Assembly: GCF_918698245.1 (NCBI RefSeq)
Contig: NZ_CAKKMS010000006.1
Coordinates: forward strand, 186,001 to 250,000
Direction of reading: 5' to 3'
DNA: 64,000 bases
From: Pedobacter sp. Bi126
GTDB taxonomy: Bacteria; Bacteroidota; Bacteroidia; Sphingobacteriales; Sphingobacteriaceae
How positions within the stretch are numbered: position 1 is the stretch's first letter; each line of letters opens with the position of its first letter. The notes below the pieces were generated by a model. That model was not told the origin of the DNA. It made no database searches and was given only the letters and a program-made list of their open reading frames with translations. A program made the translations under genes and the position numbers. Shown here piece by piece: positions 33,957-41,674 of the stretch.

Positions 33957-36251
33957 ATGAACACAAAAATCTATCCGCTCTTGATTTTGGCTTTTTTTAC
34001 ATGCAAGGCCTTCGCGCAAAAATTTCAAAAACCGGCACTCTTAAAAAATATTACAACCTTACCCATGCCTGATACTGGCACATTTGTTTCAGTGTTTTAC
34101 ACCACAAATGAAAATCCAGAGATCATTGCAACCCATCGCCTTGTCCCTCAAACCGAAGTTTTAACTACAGTTATAATGACTGGTAGCCTTGGTAAAGGGC
34201 AGATTTTTGCCATTGGCTCATCAGATTATTTTAAAAGTAAATTATTGGCCGATCAAAACATCCAGAAACTACTAAAAAATATTCTCGAAAATGCAACTGA
34301 TCATCCAAAAAAACTAAAAGTAGCGGTAACCAAAACTGCCGACCCTGCTTTGCTTAGTCTATTAAAAGCCAATAAAGCAAAAGTTTACGTAGCGGAAAAC
34401 ACTAAAATAGAGGATAAAACCGATCTTTACTTTTTAACAGAAGATGTAACAGATACCACAGAACAGCATGCACTCGAAAAATTTGTTCGTGATGGTGGCA
34501 GTCTGATTTATGGTTCGCCATATCCCTATATTTTTAAGCACCGCGATCAATCCAAATCATATTTAAACGATCTGGTGAAAATCAATAGCGTATTAAGCAA
34601 AGCAGGCATATTTAACGCATATACTTTGTTTCTGGTAGAAAATACAAAAGATAGCCTAACATTCAAAAATGAACCTTTTTATCTTAACCTGAAAAATATT
34701 ACAAGAGAACTGGTCAAACCCGTTCCCAAAGCAATCGACCCAAGCGAGTATGCCTATGTTATAGAACCAACCCTCGAACTCGCTTTTTTGTATAATGCAG
34801 ATACCAGCCAGATCATAAAAAAAGTAAAGTCGATATTATCAATTAGTGATACACTCGCCGTACCAAGCATAAAAAACCCTCTTGATATTTCTACTCCTGC
34901 AAAAAAGGCAGGCTATAAATTTTCCAAATATCTTTTTGATAAAACCCACAATACCAGCGAAGCAGCAAATTTTGTATATCCTGATAGCAAATTTTTTCCC
35001 GGAGAGGTGCCTAAAAATGCAAAACGGACTGTTGAGCAGATTAACATAGAAGTAAAAGTAGGATCACAGGGATTAGCTGATCCTTATCCAAATTATTTCA
35101 GGCTGCACAGTACCGGGGTTTACGTACCAGCGGGTGAGAAAGTCAATATTGTGGTCGATTCTAAATACAAAAACCAACATTTAAAGGCTCAGATCGGCAT
35201 CCATAACGACGATTTAAAACACATGGATAATCTAGTAAGGGGCGGTTTTGATTTAACAAGATCGTTCGAACTGGATAAAGATACCACAACAGTTTTTTCC
35301 CCTTATGGTGGTCTGTTATACGTAAAGATTTCGGATAGTTCTACCCTAAAATCAATCAATATTACAGCAAGTGGTGTGGTTAAGGCACCTTATTATAAAT
35401 TAGAAAAGAATACCCTTGCCGAATGGGAAGCAATCAAAAATAACCCAGCTCCATGGGCAGAACTTGCTACCAACAACATTATTCTTACCGTTCCTTCCTA
35501 CAGGATCAAAAACTTAAAAAATCCAGAATCGTTAATGAAATTCTGGAACCAGGTAATGGATGCTGATGCCGATCTGGCCATCATCAACCGGAACAGGACA
35601 CATCCCGAAAGAATTATTATTGATAACCAGGTAGCTTACGGTTATATGTTTACCGTTTGGGATAAAATTGTGGCACCTGACGACCAAAGCTGTGCCTGGA
35701 TGCTTGATGAAAAAATTGTAGGAACAACAGGAAGTTGGGGGCATTTTCATGAGCTGGGGCATCGCCATCAATTTTGGGCACTTGATATGGACCAGGTAAG
35801 CGAAGTAACTACAAATCTTTATTCAATGTATGTGTATGATAAGGTACTGAAAAAAGGAATTTATAATCATGATGCAATTAGCAGCAAAGAAGAAGTAAGA
35901 AAAAGAATCAAGGGTTATCTCGAAAATCAACCTAGCTTCGAAAAATGGGGGAATGATCCATTTGCCGCCCTAAGTATGTATATCCAGATTATTGAAAGTT
36001 TTAGATGGGAACCCATTATCAAAGCCAATAAAATATACCGTGAAATGGACCCCAGAAAATACTACGACCATCCGCTGAGTAATCAGCAAAGGATCGATCT
36101 CTGGTATACAACCATCTGTAAAACTACCAATGCCAATTTATCTTCCTTTTTCGAAGTCTGGAAAATACCCGTGAGTGAAAAAGCAAAAAATGATACACGC
36201 GGCTATAAAACCTGGCTCCCCACCGAGCTCGTTGCTTATCTTTCGCATTAA
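33957..36251 (+). CDS. Secreted M60-like (enhancin-type) metallopeptidase
   Basis: About 764 residues from the ATG at 33957, which begins a clean signal peptide ending FAQKF; the frame extends upstream to 33924 but that spoils it. The M60 catalytic motif HELGH is at 598-602, with a third zinc-ligand Glu at 616. The N-terminal half holds a ThuA/DUF4350-like region (residues about 50-270), and a middle region (about 355-520) with HSTGVYVPAGEKVNIVV, the accessory-domain start usual in M60 proteins. M60 enzymes cleave mucin-type O-glycoproteins; the target here is unknown. It is monocistronic with a weak hairpin after the stop. Confidence 0.88.
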   Translation: MNTKIYPLLILAFFTCKAFAQKFQKPALLKNITTLPMPDTGTFVSVFYTTNENPEIIATHRLVPQTEVLTTVIMTGSLGKGQIFAIGSSDYFKSKLLADQNIQKLLKNILENATDHPKKLKVAVTKTADPALLSLLKANKAKVYVAENTKIEDKTDLYFLTEDVTDTTEQHALEKFVRDGGSLIYGSPYPYIFKHRDQSKSYLNDLVKINSVLSKAGIFNAYTLFLVENTKDSLTFKNEPFYLNLKNITRELVKPVPKAIDPSEYAYVIEPTLELAFLYNADTSQIIKKVKSILSISDTLAVPSIKNPLDISTPAKKAGYKFSKYLFDKTHNTSEAANFVYPDSKFFPGEVPKNAKRTVEQINIEVKVGSQGLADPYPNYFRLHSTGVYVPAGEKVNIVVDSKYKNQHLKAQIGIHNDDLKHMDNLVRGGFDLTRSFELDKDTTTVFSPYGGLLYVKISDSSTLKSINITASGVVKAPYYKLEKNTLAEWEAIKNNPAPWAELATNNIILTVPSYRIKNLKNPESLMKFWNQVMDADADLAIINRNRTHPERIIIDNQVAYGYMFTVWDKIVAPDDQSCAWMLDEKIVGTTGSWGHFHELGHRHQFWALDMDQVSEVTTNLYSMYVYDKVLKKGIYNHDAISSKEEVRKRIKGYLENQPSFEKWGNDPFAALSMYIQIIESFRWEPIIKANKIYREMDPRKYYDHPLSNQQRIDLWYTTICKTTNANLSSFFEVWKIPVSEKAKNDTRGYKTWLPTELVAYLSH

Positions 36252-36258
36252 CGTATAT

Positions 36259-36288
36259 TATCCCGTAGCTAAATCTGCGGGATTTTAT
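36259..36288 (+). terminator. Probable terminator of the M60 gene
   Basis: ATCCCG / CGGGAT stem, extended by an inner AG/CT pair, then TTTTA. A modest hairpin. Confidence 0.5.
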
Positions 36289-36375
36289 CTAAAAAGTAAC
36301 TAACATGATAGTTCATTTTCTTGTTTTTTGTTTCAATAATGATTATTATTGATTACACACAAAAACACAAATAAA

Positions 36376-37029
36376 ATGAAACCTAAATTAATCATCATGG
36401 CGCTGCTATGCGCCGTCAGTTGGCGCTGTTATGCCCAAACTGAAAAGGGCTCGGGCTTTGTTGGCATGAGCGCCAGTTTTGGAACATCCAAACAAAACAG
36501 TTCTTCACCAAGCCTTAACACTTTTACCCTAACGCCGCGCGGAGGTTATTTTTTGGCCAATAATTTTGCCATAGGTTTAGAAATCCCTTTAAATCTTTCT
36601 AAACTTAGAAGAGAAGATTATATTGTATGGGATGAAGAAGATGGCAGATACGAAGACCGCCATGGCGTAAAGGAATTTAGTATTGGCTTCTCCCCCTTCG
36701 TGCGTAAATACATTGACGTTAAAGACCGTTTTAAATTCTTTATGCAGGCCAATCTCCTGCTTCAATTAAACACCTTTAACCGTATTGATGAGGATGGTTA
36801 CCTCATCCGTACCGATGCCAGAGTAAAGGGATATGGGGCCAGTATAAGTCCTGGTTTCACCTATTTCGTGTCAGACCATTCTGCAATTGAGTTTTCTTTT
36901 CCAATCGTAAACTTCTTTCACCAAAATTATTATTCGGAAGGATCGCTCTACAATTACGACAAAACCAATAACCTGAAATTGGCGCTGCAGAATTTCACCC
37001 CAACATTTACATTCAATTATCATTTTTAA
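36376..37029 (+). CDS. Outer-membrane beta-barrel protein (QTEKG family, copy 1)
   Basis: About 217 residues from the ATG at 36376. A signal peptide (about 1-20, ending CYAQ) is followed by QTEKGSGFVGMSASFG. The rest alternates hydrophobic strands and turns as in 8-strand OmpA-like/OMP_b-brl barrels, and ends in aromatic FNYHF, the signal for outer-membrane insertion. Two paralogues sit at 37832 and 40992 with the same mature start QTEKG. The upstream leader TACACACAAAAACACAAATA is almost the same as before copy 2. The 22-residue repeat gene follows after 11 bp. Confidence 0.88.
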   Translation: MKPKLIIMALLCAVSWRCYAQTEKGSGFVGMSASFGTSKQNSSSPSLNTFTLTPRGGYFLANNFAIGLEIPLNLSKLRREDYIVWDEEDGRYEDRHGVKEFSIGFSPFVRKYIDVKDRFKFFMQANLLLQLNTFNRIDEDGYLIRTDARVKGYGASISPGFTYFVSDHSAIEFSFPIVNFFHQNYYSEGSLYNYDKTNNLKLALQNFTPTFTFNYHF

Positions 37030-37040
37030 TCTCTGATCAA

Positions 37041-37670
37041 ATGAGAAACATATTCAACTCACTAAGCTTAAAGGTTTTAAGCTTAGTACTGCTTTTAATC
37101 TACGCATGTAATGTGAAAGCCCAGACAACAGAAAGCACTGAAATAAAATATTATAAAAGTATTTTCCCCGAAGAAAACGGGAAGCCAGAGTCTATTGGAA
37201 ATAAAAAAATAGAATATTATCGAAGCATCTTCCCGGAAGAGAACGGAAAGATTAAATCCATCGGAGATAAAAAATTTGAATACAATAGAAGTATTTTCCC
37301 TGAGGAAAATGGTAAAGTTAAATCTATCGGCGATAAAAAAATCGAATATTCCAGAAGCATCTTTCCTGAAGAAAATGGAAAGGTAAAATCAGTCGGGGAT
37401 ATGCCAATCGAATATTATCGAAGTATATTCCCTGAGGAGGATGGAAAAATCAAATCAATCGGTAATGTTACCATCGAATATTACAGAAGCAATTTCCCTG
37501 AAGAAAATGGAAAGATCAAATCAATAGGCGGTGCCCAGATCGAATACTACAGAAGCATTTTTCCCGAAGAAAATGGAAAGCTCAAATCAATTACAGGTGA
37601 AACAGGTAGTGATTTCAATTTCTCTTCTACTGAACTGTACTATTTTATCCTGAATGCAAATTCGAAGTAA
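37041..37670 (+). CDS. Secreted protein of seven 22-residue repeats
   Basis: A 209-residue protein with a signal peptide (about 1-28, ending KAQ). Residues 36-189 are seven tandem 22-residue units of the type EYYRSIFPEENGKIKSIGDK; the core IFPEENGK is nearly invariant. The C-terminal 20 residues are not repeats. The pattern YxxxxPEENGKxKSIG weakly recalls MORN_2/YwqK repeats (YYxNGKLKxxG), but the unit is more regular than those. I do not recognise a named family. It is 11 bp after a beta-barrel gene and ends before a terminator, so the pair is one transcript: a surface or periplasmic partner of that barrel is a reasonable guess. Confidence 0.85.
   Translation: MRNIFNSLSLKVLSLVLLLIYACNVKAQTTESTEIKYYKSIFPEENGKPESIGNKKIEYYRSIFPEENGKIKSIGDKKFEYNRSIFPEENGKVKSIGDKKIEYSRSIFPEENGKVKSVGDMPIEYYRSIFPEEDGKIKSIGNVTIEYYRSNFPEENGKIKSIGGAQIEYYRSIFPEENGKLKSITGETGSDFNFSSTELYYFILNANSK
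37146..37607 (+). repeat. Seven 66-bp in-frame tandem repeats
   Basis: The repeat-coding part of the preceding gene. Units are in register at 66 bp with silent variation, so selection on the peptide, not fresh duplication, keeps them alike. Confidence 0.9.
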
Positions 37671-37698
37671 AATACAATCCATTCATTCTTATTACCGA

Positions 37699-37733
37699 AC
37701 ACCGACCTAATAAATCAGATCGGTGTTTTTTTT
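37699..37733 (+). terminator. Terminator after the repeat-protein gene
   Basis: AACACCGA...TCGGTGTT stem (CACCGA/TCGGTG core), then eight T residues. Confidence 0.8.
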
Positions 37734-37831
37734 ATTTACTGACATTCAAAAAATTAACATAAAATTAACTAAATATATAGTTTTATATTGTTTTTTATGC
37801 TATCATTGAATACACAAAAACACAAATGAAA

Positions 37832-38482
37832 ATGAAAAAACAATTATTAACGTTGGTAGCACTATGCGCTATCGCCATGGCAACTCATGCCCAAACAGAA
37901 AAAGGAGACAACTTAATTGGAGGAAGTTTAAGTATTTCTTCGTCAAAAACTGAATCGCCAAATTACGAAAAAAGATATTTTTATGGCATCAATCCGAGTT
38001 ATGCACATTTTTTTTCTAAAAACTTAGCAATTGGATTAATTGCTGGTGCTGGTTATACTAAAAATTTTAACAGTAGTTTTGATGCTAACACTAACATCAC
38101 CCATACAAGAACAAGTAAGCAAAAAACTTTCTCAATCGGCCCCGTGGTAAGATATTATGTAGATATTGTTGATAAATTTAAAGCTTTTGGCCAGTTTAGT
38201 GGAACAATCGGTTTTGCAAAAATCAATGAATCAGGTAGTATCCGCAATAGCTATAGTATTATGCCTAATACGAAATTTACACAATACAATGCGTCGATTA
38301 GACCAGGGCTAGCATTTTTTCCCACTAAAAAATTTGGCATAGAACTTGGCTTCTCTTTGTTGTCATATCATAAAATTGATTACGGTGATCAATCAGCTGC
38401 AAATATTTGGTATGAAGCAGAAGCATTTGAGTTTGGCTTAAACACCTTCGATCCATTTCTTGGATTTAATTTTCACTTTTAA
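37832..38482 (+). CDS. Outer-membrane beta-barrel protein (QTEKG family, copy 2)
   Basis: About 216 residues (ATG at 37832, or 37826 with two more residues). Signal peptide ends THAQ; mature start is QTEKGDNLIGGSLSISSSK. Strand/turn alternation and the terminal LGFNFHF are as in outer-membrane barrels. It contains KTFSIGPVVRYYVDIVDKFKAFGQ, matching FSIGFSPFVRKYIDVKDRFKFFMQ of copy 1. The leader CATTGAATACACAAAAACAC is nearly the same as that of copy 1, so the duplication included the 5' region. Confidence 0.88.
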   Translation: MKKQLLTLVALCAIAMATHAQTEKGDNLIGGSLSISSSKTESPNYEKRYFYGINPSYAHFFSKNLAIGLIAGAGYTKNFNSSFDANTNITHTRTSKQKTFSIGPVVRYYVDIVDKFKAFGQFSGTIGFAKINESGSIRNSYSIMPNTKFTQYNASIRPGLAFFPTKKFGIELGFSLLSYHKIDYGDQSAANIWYEAEAFEFGLNTFDPFLGFNFHF

Positions 38483-38519
38483 GCTAATGGAGGCTGTTCT
38501 GCAAAGTTAATTTCGCATC

Positions 38520-38780
38520 GAATATGCCACGCTGTCCAAAGGACTCCTACGGAGAGCCTGTTGAAACGCTAAAAACATATATTTTGGCTAGTCTTCTATA
38601 GGTAACCATTTAAAGATCTAAAAAGAAAAATCGTCATTGCGAGGAACGAAGATAACCGAACGATTGAGCTCATGAATGCCTGTAAAAACAACTGCACAAA
38701 TGAATAATCTTAAAGCACACGCTAGTAGCGATCGTAGTAAGATTGCTTCGTCGGCTGAAAAAGCCTTCTCGCAATGACGA
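38520..38780. repeat. Repeat cluster with a REPIN-like element
   Basis: The 38483-38807 gap holds GTCCAAAGGACTCCTACGGAGAGC (38528-38551; inverted relative at 19240) and a larger CGTCATTGCGAGGAACGAAG...GCTTCGTCGG...CTCGCAATGACG inverted pair (38632-38779) of the family at 9996. There is no gene. Confidence 0.7.
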
Positions 38781-38807
38781 CTCCTCATTGCCTACAGTTC
38801 TTCTCTT

Positions 38808-40010
38808 TTATTTCTTCTTCGTTTCAATGTTCGGTAAGAATCCGGTTAGTAAACCGATTAAAGGCAGAAATGCACAAATATTAAATACGTATCCGATACT
38901 CGTAGAATCGGCAAGTTTCCCCAATAGCGCCGATCCTATACCACCCATGCCAAAGGCAAAGCCAAAAAACAAACCTGCAACCAAACCAACTTTGCCGGGA
39001 ATCAGTTCCTGTGCATAAACTAAAATTGCCGAGAAAGCTGATGCTAAAATCATTCCAATAGGGACAATTAGCACACCTACCCAAAACAGGTTTGCATGTG
39101 GCAGTAGCAATGCAAACGGAGCAGTACCTAATATAGATGCCCATATTACATATTTACGCCCTATTTTATCGCCTATTGGCCCACCCAATAAGGTTCCGGC
39201 AGCTACTGAAAATAAAAACACAAATAAATAGATTTGTGAGGTTTGCACCGAAACATGAAATTTATCAATCAGGTAAAAGGTAAAATAATTGGTCAAACTC
39301 GCCATGTAGAAATATTTGGAGAAAATCAGCAAGAGTAAAATACACACCGAGAAAACCACCTTAGTTCTTGAAAATTGGTTCACAACAGTTTGAATATTGA
39401 TTTTTTTACTTTTCGAAAGCATAAATCCCCTGTACCAATTGCCTACATAGGTGAGGATAATAATGGCTAAAAGCGCAATTACCGAAAACCAGATCACGCT
39501 GAACTGTCCATAAGGGACTATAATCCAGGCAGCCAACAACGGACCTAAAGAACTCCCTGCATTGCCCCCCAATTGAAAAACAGATTGAGCCAATCCCCTC
39601 TTCCCGCCTGATGCAGCGTGTGCCATACGTGACGCCTCGGGGTGAAATATAGAAGAACCTATCCCAATAAAACATACAGAAAGTAATATGGTGTAAAAAT
39701 GGGTTGATTGTGAAAGCGAAATTAACCCGATCAGGGTAAAACCCATGCCAACAGCCAACGAGTATGGTTGAGGCTTTTTATCAGTGTATAAACCCACAAA
39801 AGGCTGTAACAGTGACGCGGCTAACTGAAAGGTCAATGTAATTAGTCCGATCTGCGAAAAACTTAAATGATAGCTGGTTTTAATGATGGGATAAATTGCA
39901 GGAATTAACGATTGTATGGTATCATTAAGTAAATGCGAAAAACTTAAAGCGAAAAGTATTGGGAAAACGGTTTTTTCAATAATGGAAGTGGTTGTGCTAT
40001 TCTCAGTCAT
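38808..40010 (-). CDS. MFS transporter, fosmidomycin resistance (Fsr) type
   Basis: A 400-residue protein of about 12 transmembrane helices. It matches the Fsr group through LLNDTIQSLIPAIYPIIK in helix 1, the LTFQLAASLLQPFVGLYTDKKP loop 2-3 motif, FHPEASRMAH in loop 4-5, and GGPIGDKIGRKYV in loop 8-9. Fsr pumps export fosmidomycin in E. coli, but the natural substrate is unknown. Its expected promoter (TATTTTTG, 40029-40036) faces the start. The FMN-reductase gene is divergent, 103 bp away. Confidence 0.92.
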   Translation of the reverse strand: MTENSTTTSIIEKTVFPILFALSFSHLLNDTIQSLIPAIYPIIKTSYHLSFSQIGLITLTFQLAASLLQPFVGLYTDKKPQPYSLAVGMGFTLIGLISLSQSTHFYTILLSVCFIGIGSSIFHPEASRMAHAASGGKRGLAQSVFQLGGNAGSSLGPLLAAWIIVPYGQFSVIWFSVIALLAIIILTYVGNWYRGFMLSKSKKINIQTVVNQFSRTKVVFSVCILLLLIFSKYFYMASLTNYFTFYLIDKFHVSVQTSQIYLFVFLFSVAAGTLLGGPIGDKIGRKYVIWASILGTAPFALLLPHANLFWVGVLIVPIGMILASAFSAILVYAQELIPGKVGLVAGLFFGFAFGMGGIGSALLGKLADSTSIGYVFNICAFLPLIGLLTGFLPNIETKKK

Positions 40011-40028
40011 ATCGGTAAATTATACCGC

Positions 40029-40036
40029 CAAAAATA
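40029..40036 (-). promoter_or_regulatory. TATTTTTG box of the Fsr gene
   Basis: Minus-strand TAnnTTTG match 19 bp before the start codon of the MFS gene. Confidence 0.4.
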
Positions 40037-40113
40037 GTGATTATAAATTTTTAAACTAAACGATGTGTCCTTGCAAAAACCAAACATTTTTATAAAGTTT
40101 TGGTTTTATAGCT

Positions 40114-40671
40114 ATGGAAAAGAATAGAAAAATTGTTGGCTTATGCGGAAGTTTAAGAAAGGGATCATACAATGCCATGCTGCTACAGGTAGCAGGCGGG
40201 TTAATCCCTGAAGGTATCCAGTTCGAGACGGTTACTTTCGATGATATTCCTGTTTACAATGCAGATCATGATTTACCCGAAGTTGAAGAAAGGCCCGCGA
40301 GCGTAACGAAATTCAGAGATGCCCTTGCCACTGCAGATGCTTTTATTATTGTTTCTCCTGAGTATAATTATTCTATTCCCGGTGGATTAAAAAATGCCAT
40401 CGACTGGGCCAGCCGTGGAAAAGATTCGCCTTTGATGCATAAACCAGTTGCTGTGATGGGCGCAACACAAGGTATGTGGGGAACGGTTAGAATGCAAACA
40501 GCGTTTTTGCCTGTTTTTACATTCCTGAATATGAACCCGGTTTTACAACCAGAAGTTTTAGTTGCCCAAGCTCAAAATAAATTCGATGCTGAAGGAAATC
40601 TAACCGACGAGAAAACCATCAGTATTATTAAAAAGAAAATAGAAAATTTAATTTCTGCTTGTAAGGTTTAA
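40114..40671 (+). CDS. NADPH-dependent FMN reductase family
   Basis: A 185-residue flavodoxin-like oxidoreductase. The FMN-phosphate loop is VGLCGSLRKGSYN (about 8-20) and the family motif SPEYNYSIPGGLKNAIDW (about 84-101) is complete, followed by VAVMGATQGMWGTVR. Enzymes of this type reduce quinones, azo dyes or chromate with NAD(P)H; the true substrate is unknown. It has its own plus-strand transcript; the following gap holds three inverted repeats. Confidence 0.94.
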   Translation: MEKNRKIVGLCGSLRKGSYNAMLLQVAGGLIPEGIQFETVTFDDIPVYNADHDLPEVEERPASVTKFRDALATADAFIIVSPEYNYSIPGGLKNAIDWASRGKDSPLMHKPVAVMGATQGMWGTVRMQTAFLPVFTFLNMNPVLQPEVLVAQAQNKFDAEGNLTDEKTISIIKKKIENLISACKV

Positions 40672-40722
40672 TCCAAAACTGCAACAGGTCCCTTGCCAAA
40701 AACCTGACATTTTCGGCATTTT

Positions 40723-40757
40723 ACAATCTGACATTTATACAAAAATAGTCAGATTGT
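40723..40757. repeat. Inverted repeat ACAATCTGAC / GTCAGATTGT
   Basis: A perfect 10-bp inverted repeat with 15 bp between. It lacks a T-run, so it is not a clear terminator; it could bind a dimeric regulator. Confidence 0.6.
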
Positions 40758-40775
40758 CAATCTGTCATGTCTAAA

Positions 40776-40797
40776 AAATTAATCAGTCGATTAATTT
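40776..40797. repeat. Inverted repeat AAATTAATC / GATTAATTT
   Basis: A perfect 9-bp palindrome with a 4-nt centre (AGTC), 20 bp after the previous one. Confidence 0.55.
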
Positions 40798-40925
40798 ATA
40801 GTCACGCGAAAATAATATTGACTTAACACTAATTTTATATCTGTTTAACAATTAAGCAGTTGACCAAAAACTGATTTTTTGATGACGCAGGTAAAGGTTT
40901 TTGGCACAAGTGTTGACTTTTATCC

Positions 40926-40966
40926 AAATATAGTCAGAAATTAAAAAAGTAAAATTGACTATATTT
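40926..40966. promoter_or_regulatory. Dyad AAATATAGTCA / TGACTATATTT before barrel copy 3
   Basis: A perfect 11-bp inverted repeat with 19 bp between, ending 25 bp before the ATG at 40992. The half-site ATAGTCAGA also occurs in the 40748 repeat. It overlaps the expected promoter, so it may be a control site for this barrel gene. Confidence 0.5.
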
Positions 40967-40991
40967 TTATAACAAATAAATAATAAAAAAG

Positions 40992-41594
40992 ATGAAAAAA
41001 CTATTATTATCTTTAGTAGCAGTAGCAGGTTTAGTTTATGGTGCACAAGCACAAACTGAAAAAGGAAATTTTATGTTGGGCGGTAACGTAGGTGTAAACT
41101 CTACAAAAGTAGACGGTGCTCCAAAAGCAGATTTCAGCTTTAGCGTATTACCAAGTGTTGGTTATTTTATCAGCAACAATTTTGCAATCGGTACCGGTGT
41201 TGGTTACGAATACAATAAAGAAGTAAGCAACAAAACTCAGGATGGCGCTTTTAAAGTTGCTCCATTCGGACGTTACTATGTTGGTTTATCTGATCAATTT
41301 AAATTCTTCGGACAATTATCAGTGCCATTGGCATTTGGTGAGTTAAAAGCAACTGATGCTAACGGCGACAACGCAGTTAAATTGGGTACTACCACTAAAA
41401 TCGGTGTAGAACTTGCTCCAGGATTTGCGTTTTTCCCAACAAAAAGAATCGGTATCGAACTTTCGGTTAAAGGTTTAAGTTATGAAAACTATACTTTGAA
41501 AGCAGAAGGTACAGGTGCTAAATTAAAAACAAACACTTTCGGTTTAAACGCTGATACTTTCGCACCAAGATTAGGTGTTCAGTTCTACTTTTAA
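40992..41594 (+). CDS. Outer-membrane beta-barrel protein (QTEKG family, copy 3)
   Basis: A 200-residue barrel with a signal peptide (about 1-20, ending AQAQ) and mature start QTEKGNFMLGGNVGVNSTK. It shares PFGRYYVGLSDQFKFFGQ and GFAFFPTKRIGIELS with copies 1 and 2 and ends LGVQFYF. It is the cleanest copy and has a strong terminator. Codon use is very regular (GGT, AAA), which suggests high expression. Unlike the other two it has an 11-bp dyad upstream instead of their CACAAAAACACAAA leader. Confidence 0.9.
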   Translation: MKKLLLSLVAVAGLVYGAQAQTEKGNFMLGGNVGVNSTKVDGAPKADFSFSVLPSVGYFISNNFAIGTGVGYEYNKEVSNKTQDGAFKVAPFGRYYVGLSDQFKFFGQLSVPLAFGELKATDANGDNAVKLGTTTKIGVELAPGFAFFPTKRIGIELSVKGLSYENYTLKAEGTGAKLKTNTFGLNADTFAPRLGVQFYF

Positions 41595-41640
41595 TTAATT
41601 CTCCCTTAAGGGAAATTTAATAAATGACTTTTTTTTCGAA

Positions 41641-41672
41641 GAGCGTCCCGGTTTACCATCGGGACGCTTTTT
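41641..41672 (+). terminator. Terminator after barrel copy 3
   Basis: GCGTCCCG / CGGGACGC stem with a 9-nt loop and TTTTT. Confidence 0.9.
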
Positions 41673-41674
41673 GT

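Noticed and set aside
37146..37607. Regular 66-bp repeats considered as a CRISPR array
   Set aside because: Units touch each other without spacers, stay in frame and encode a secreted repeat protein.
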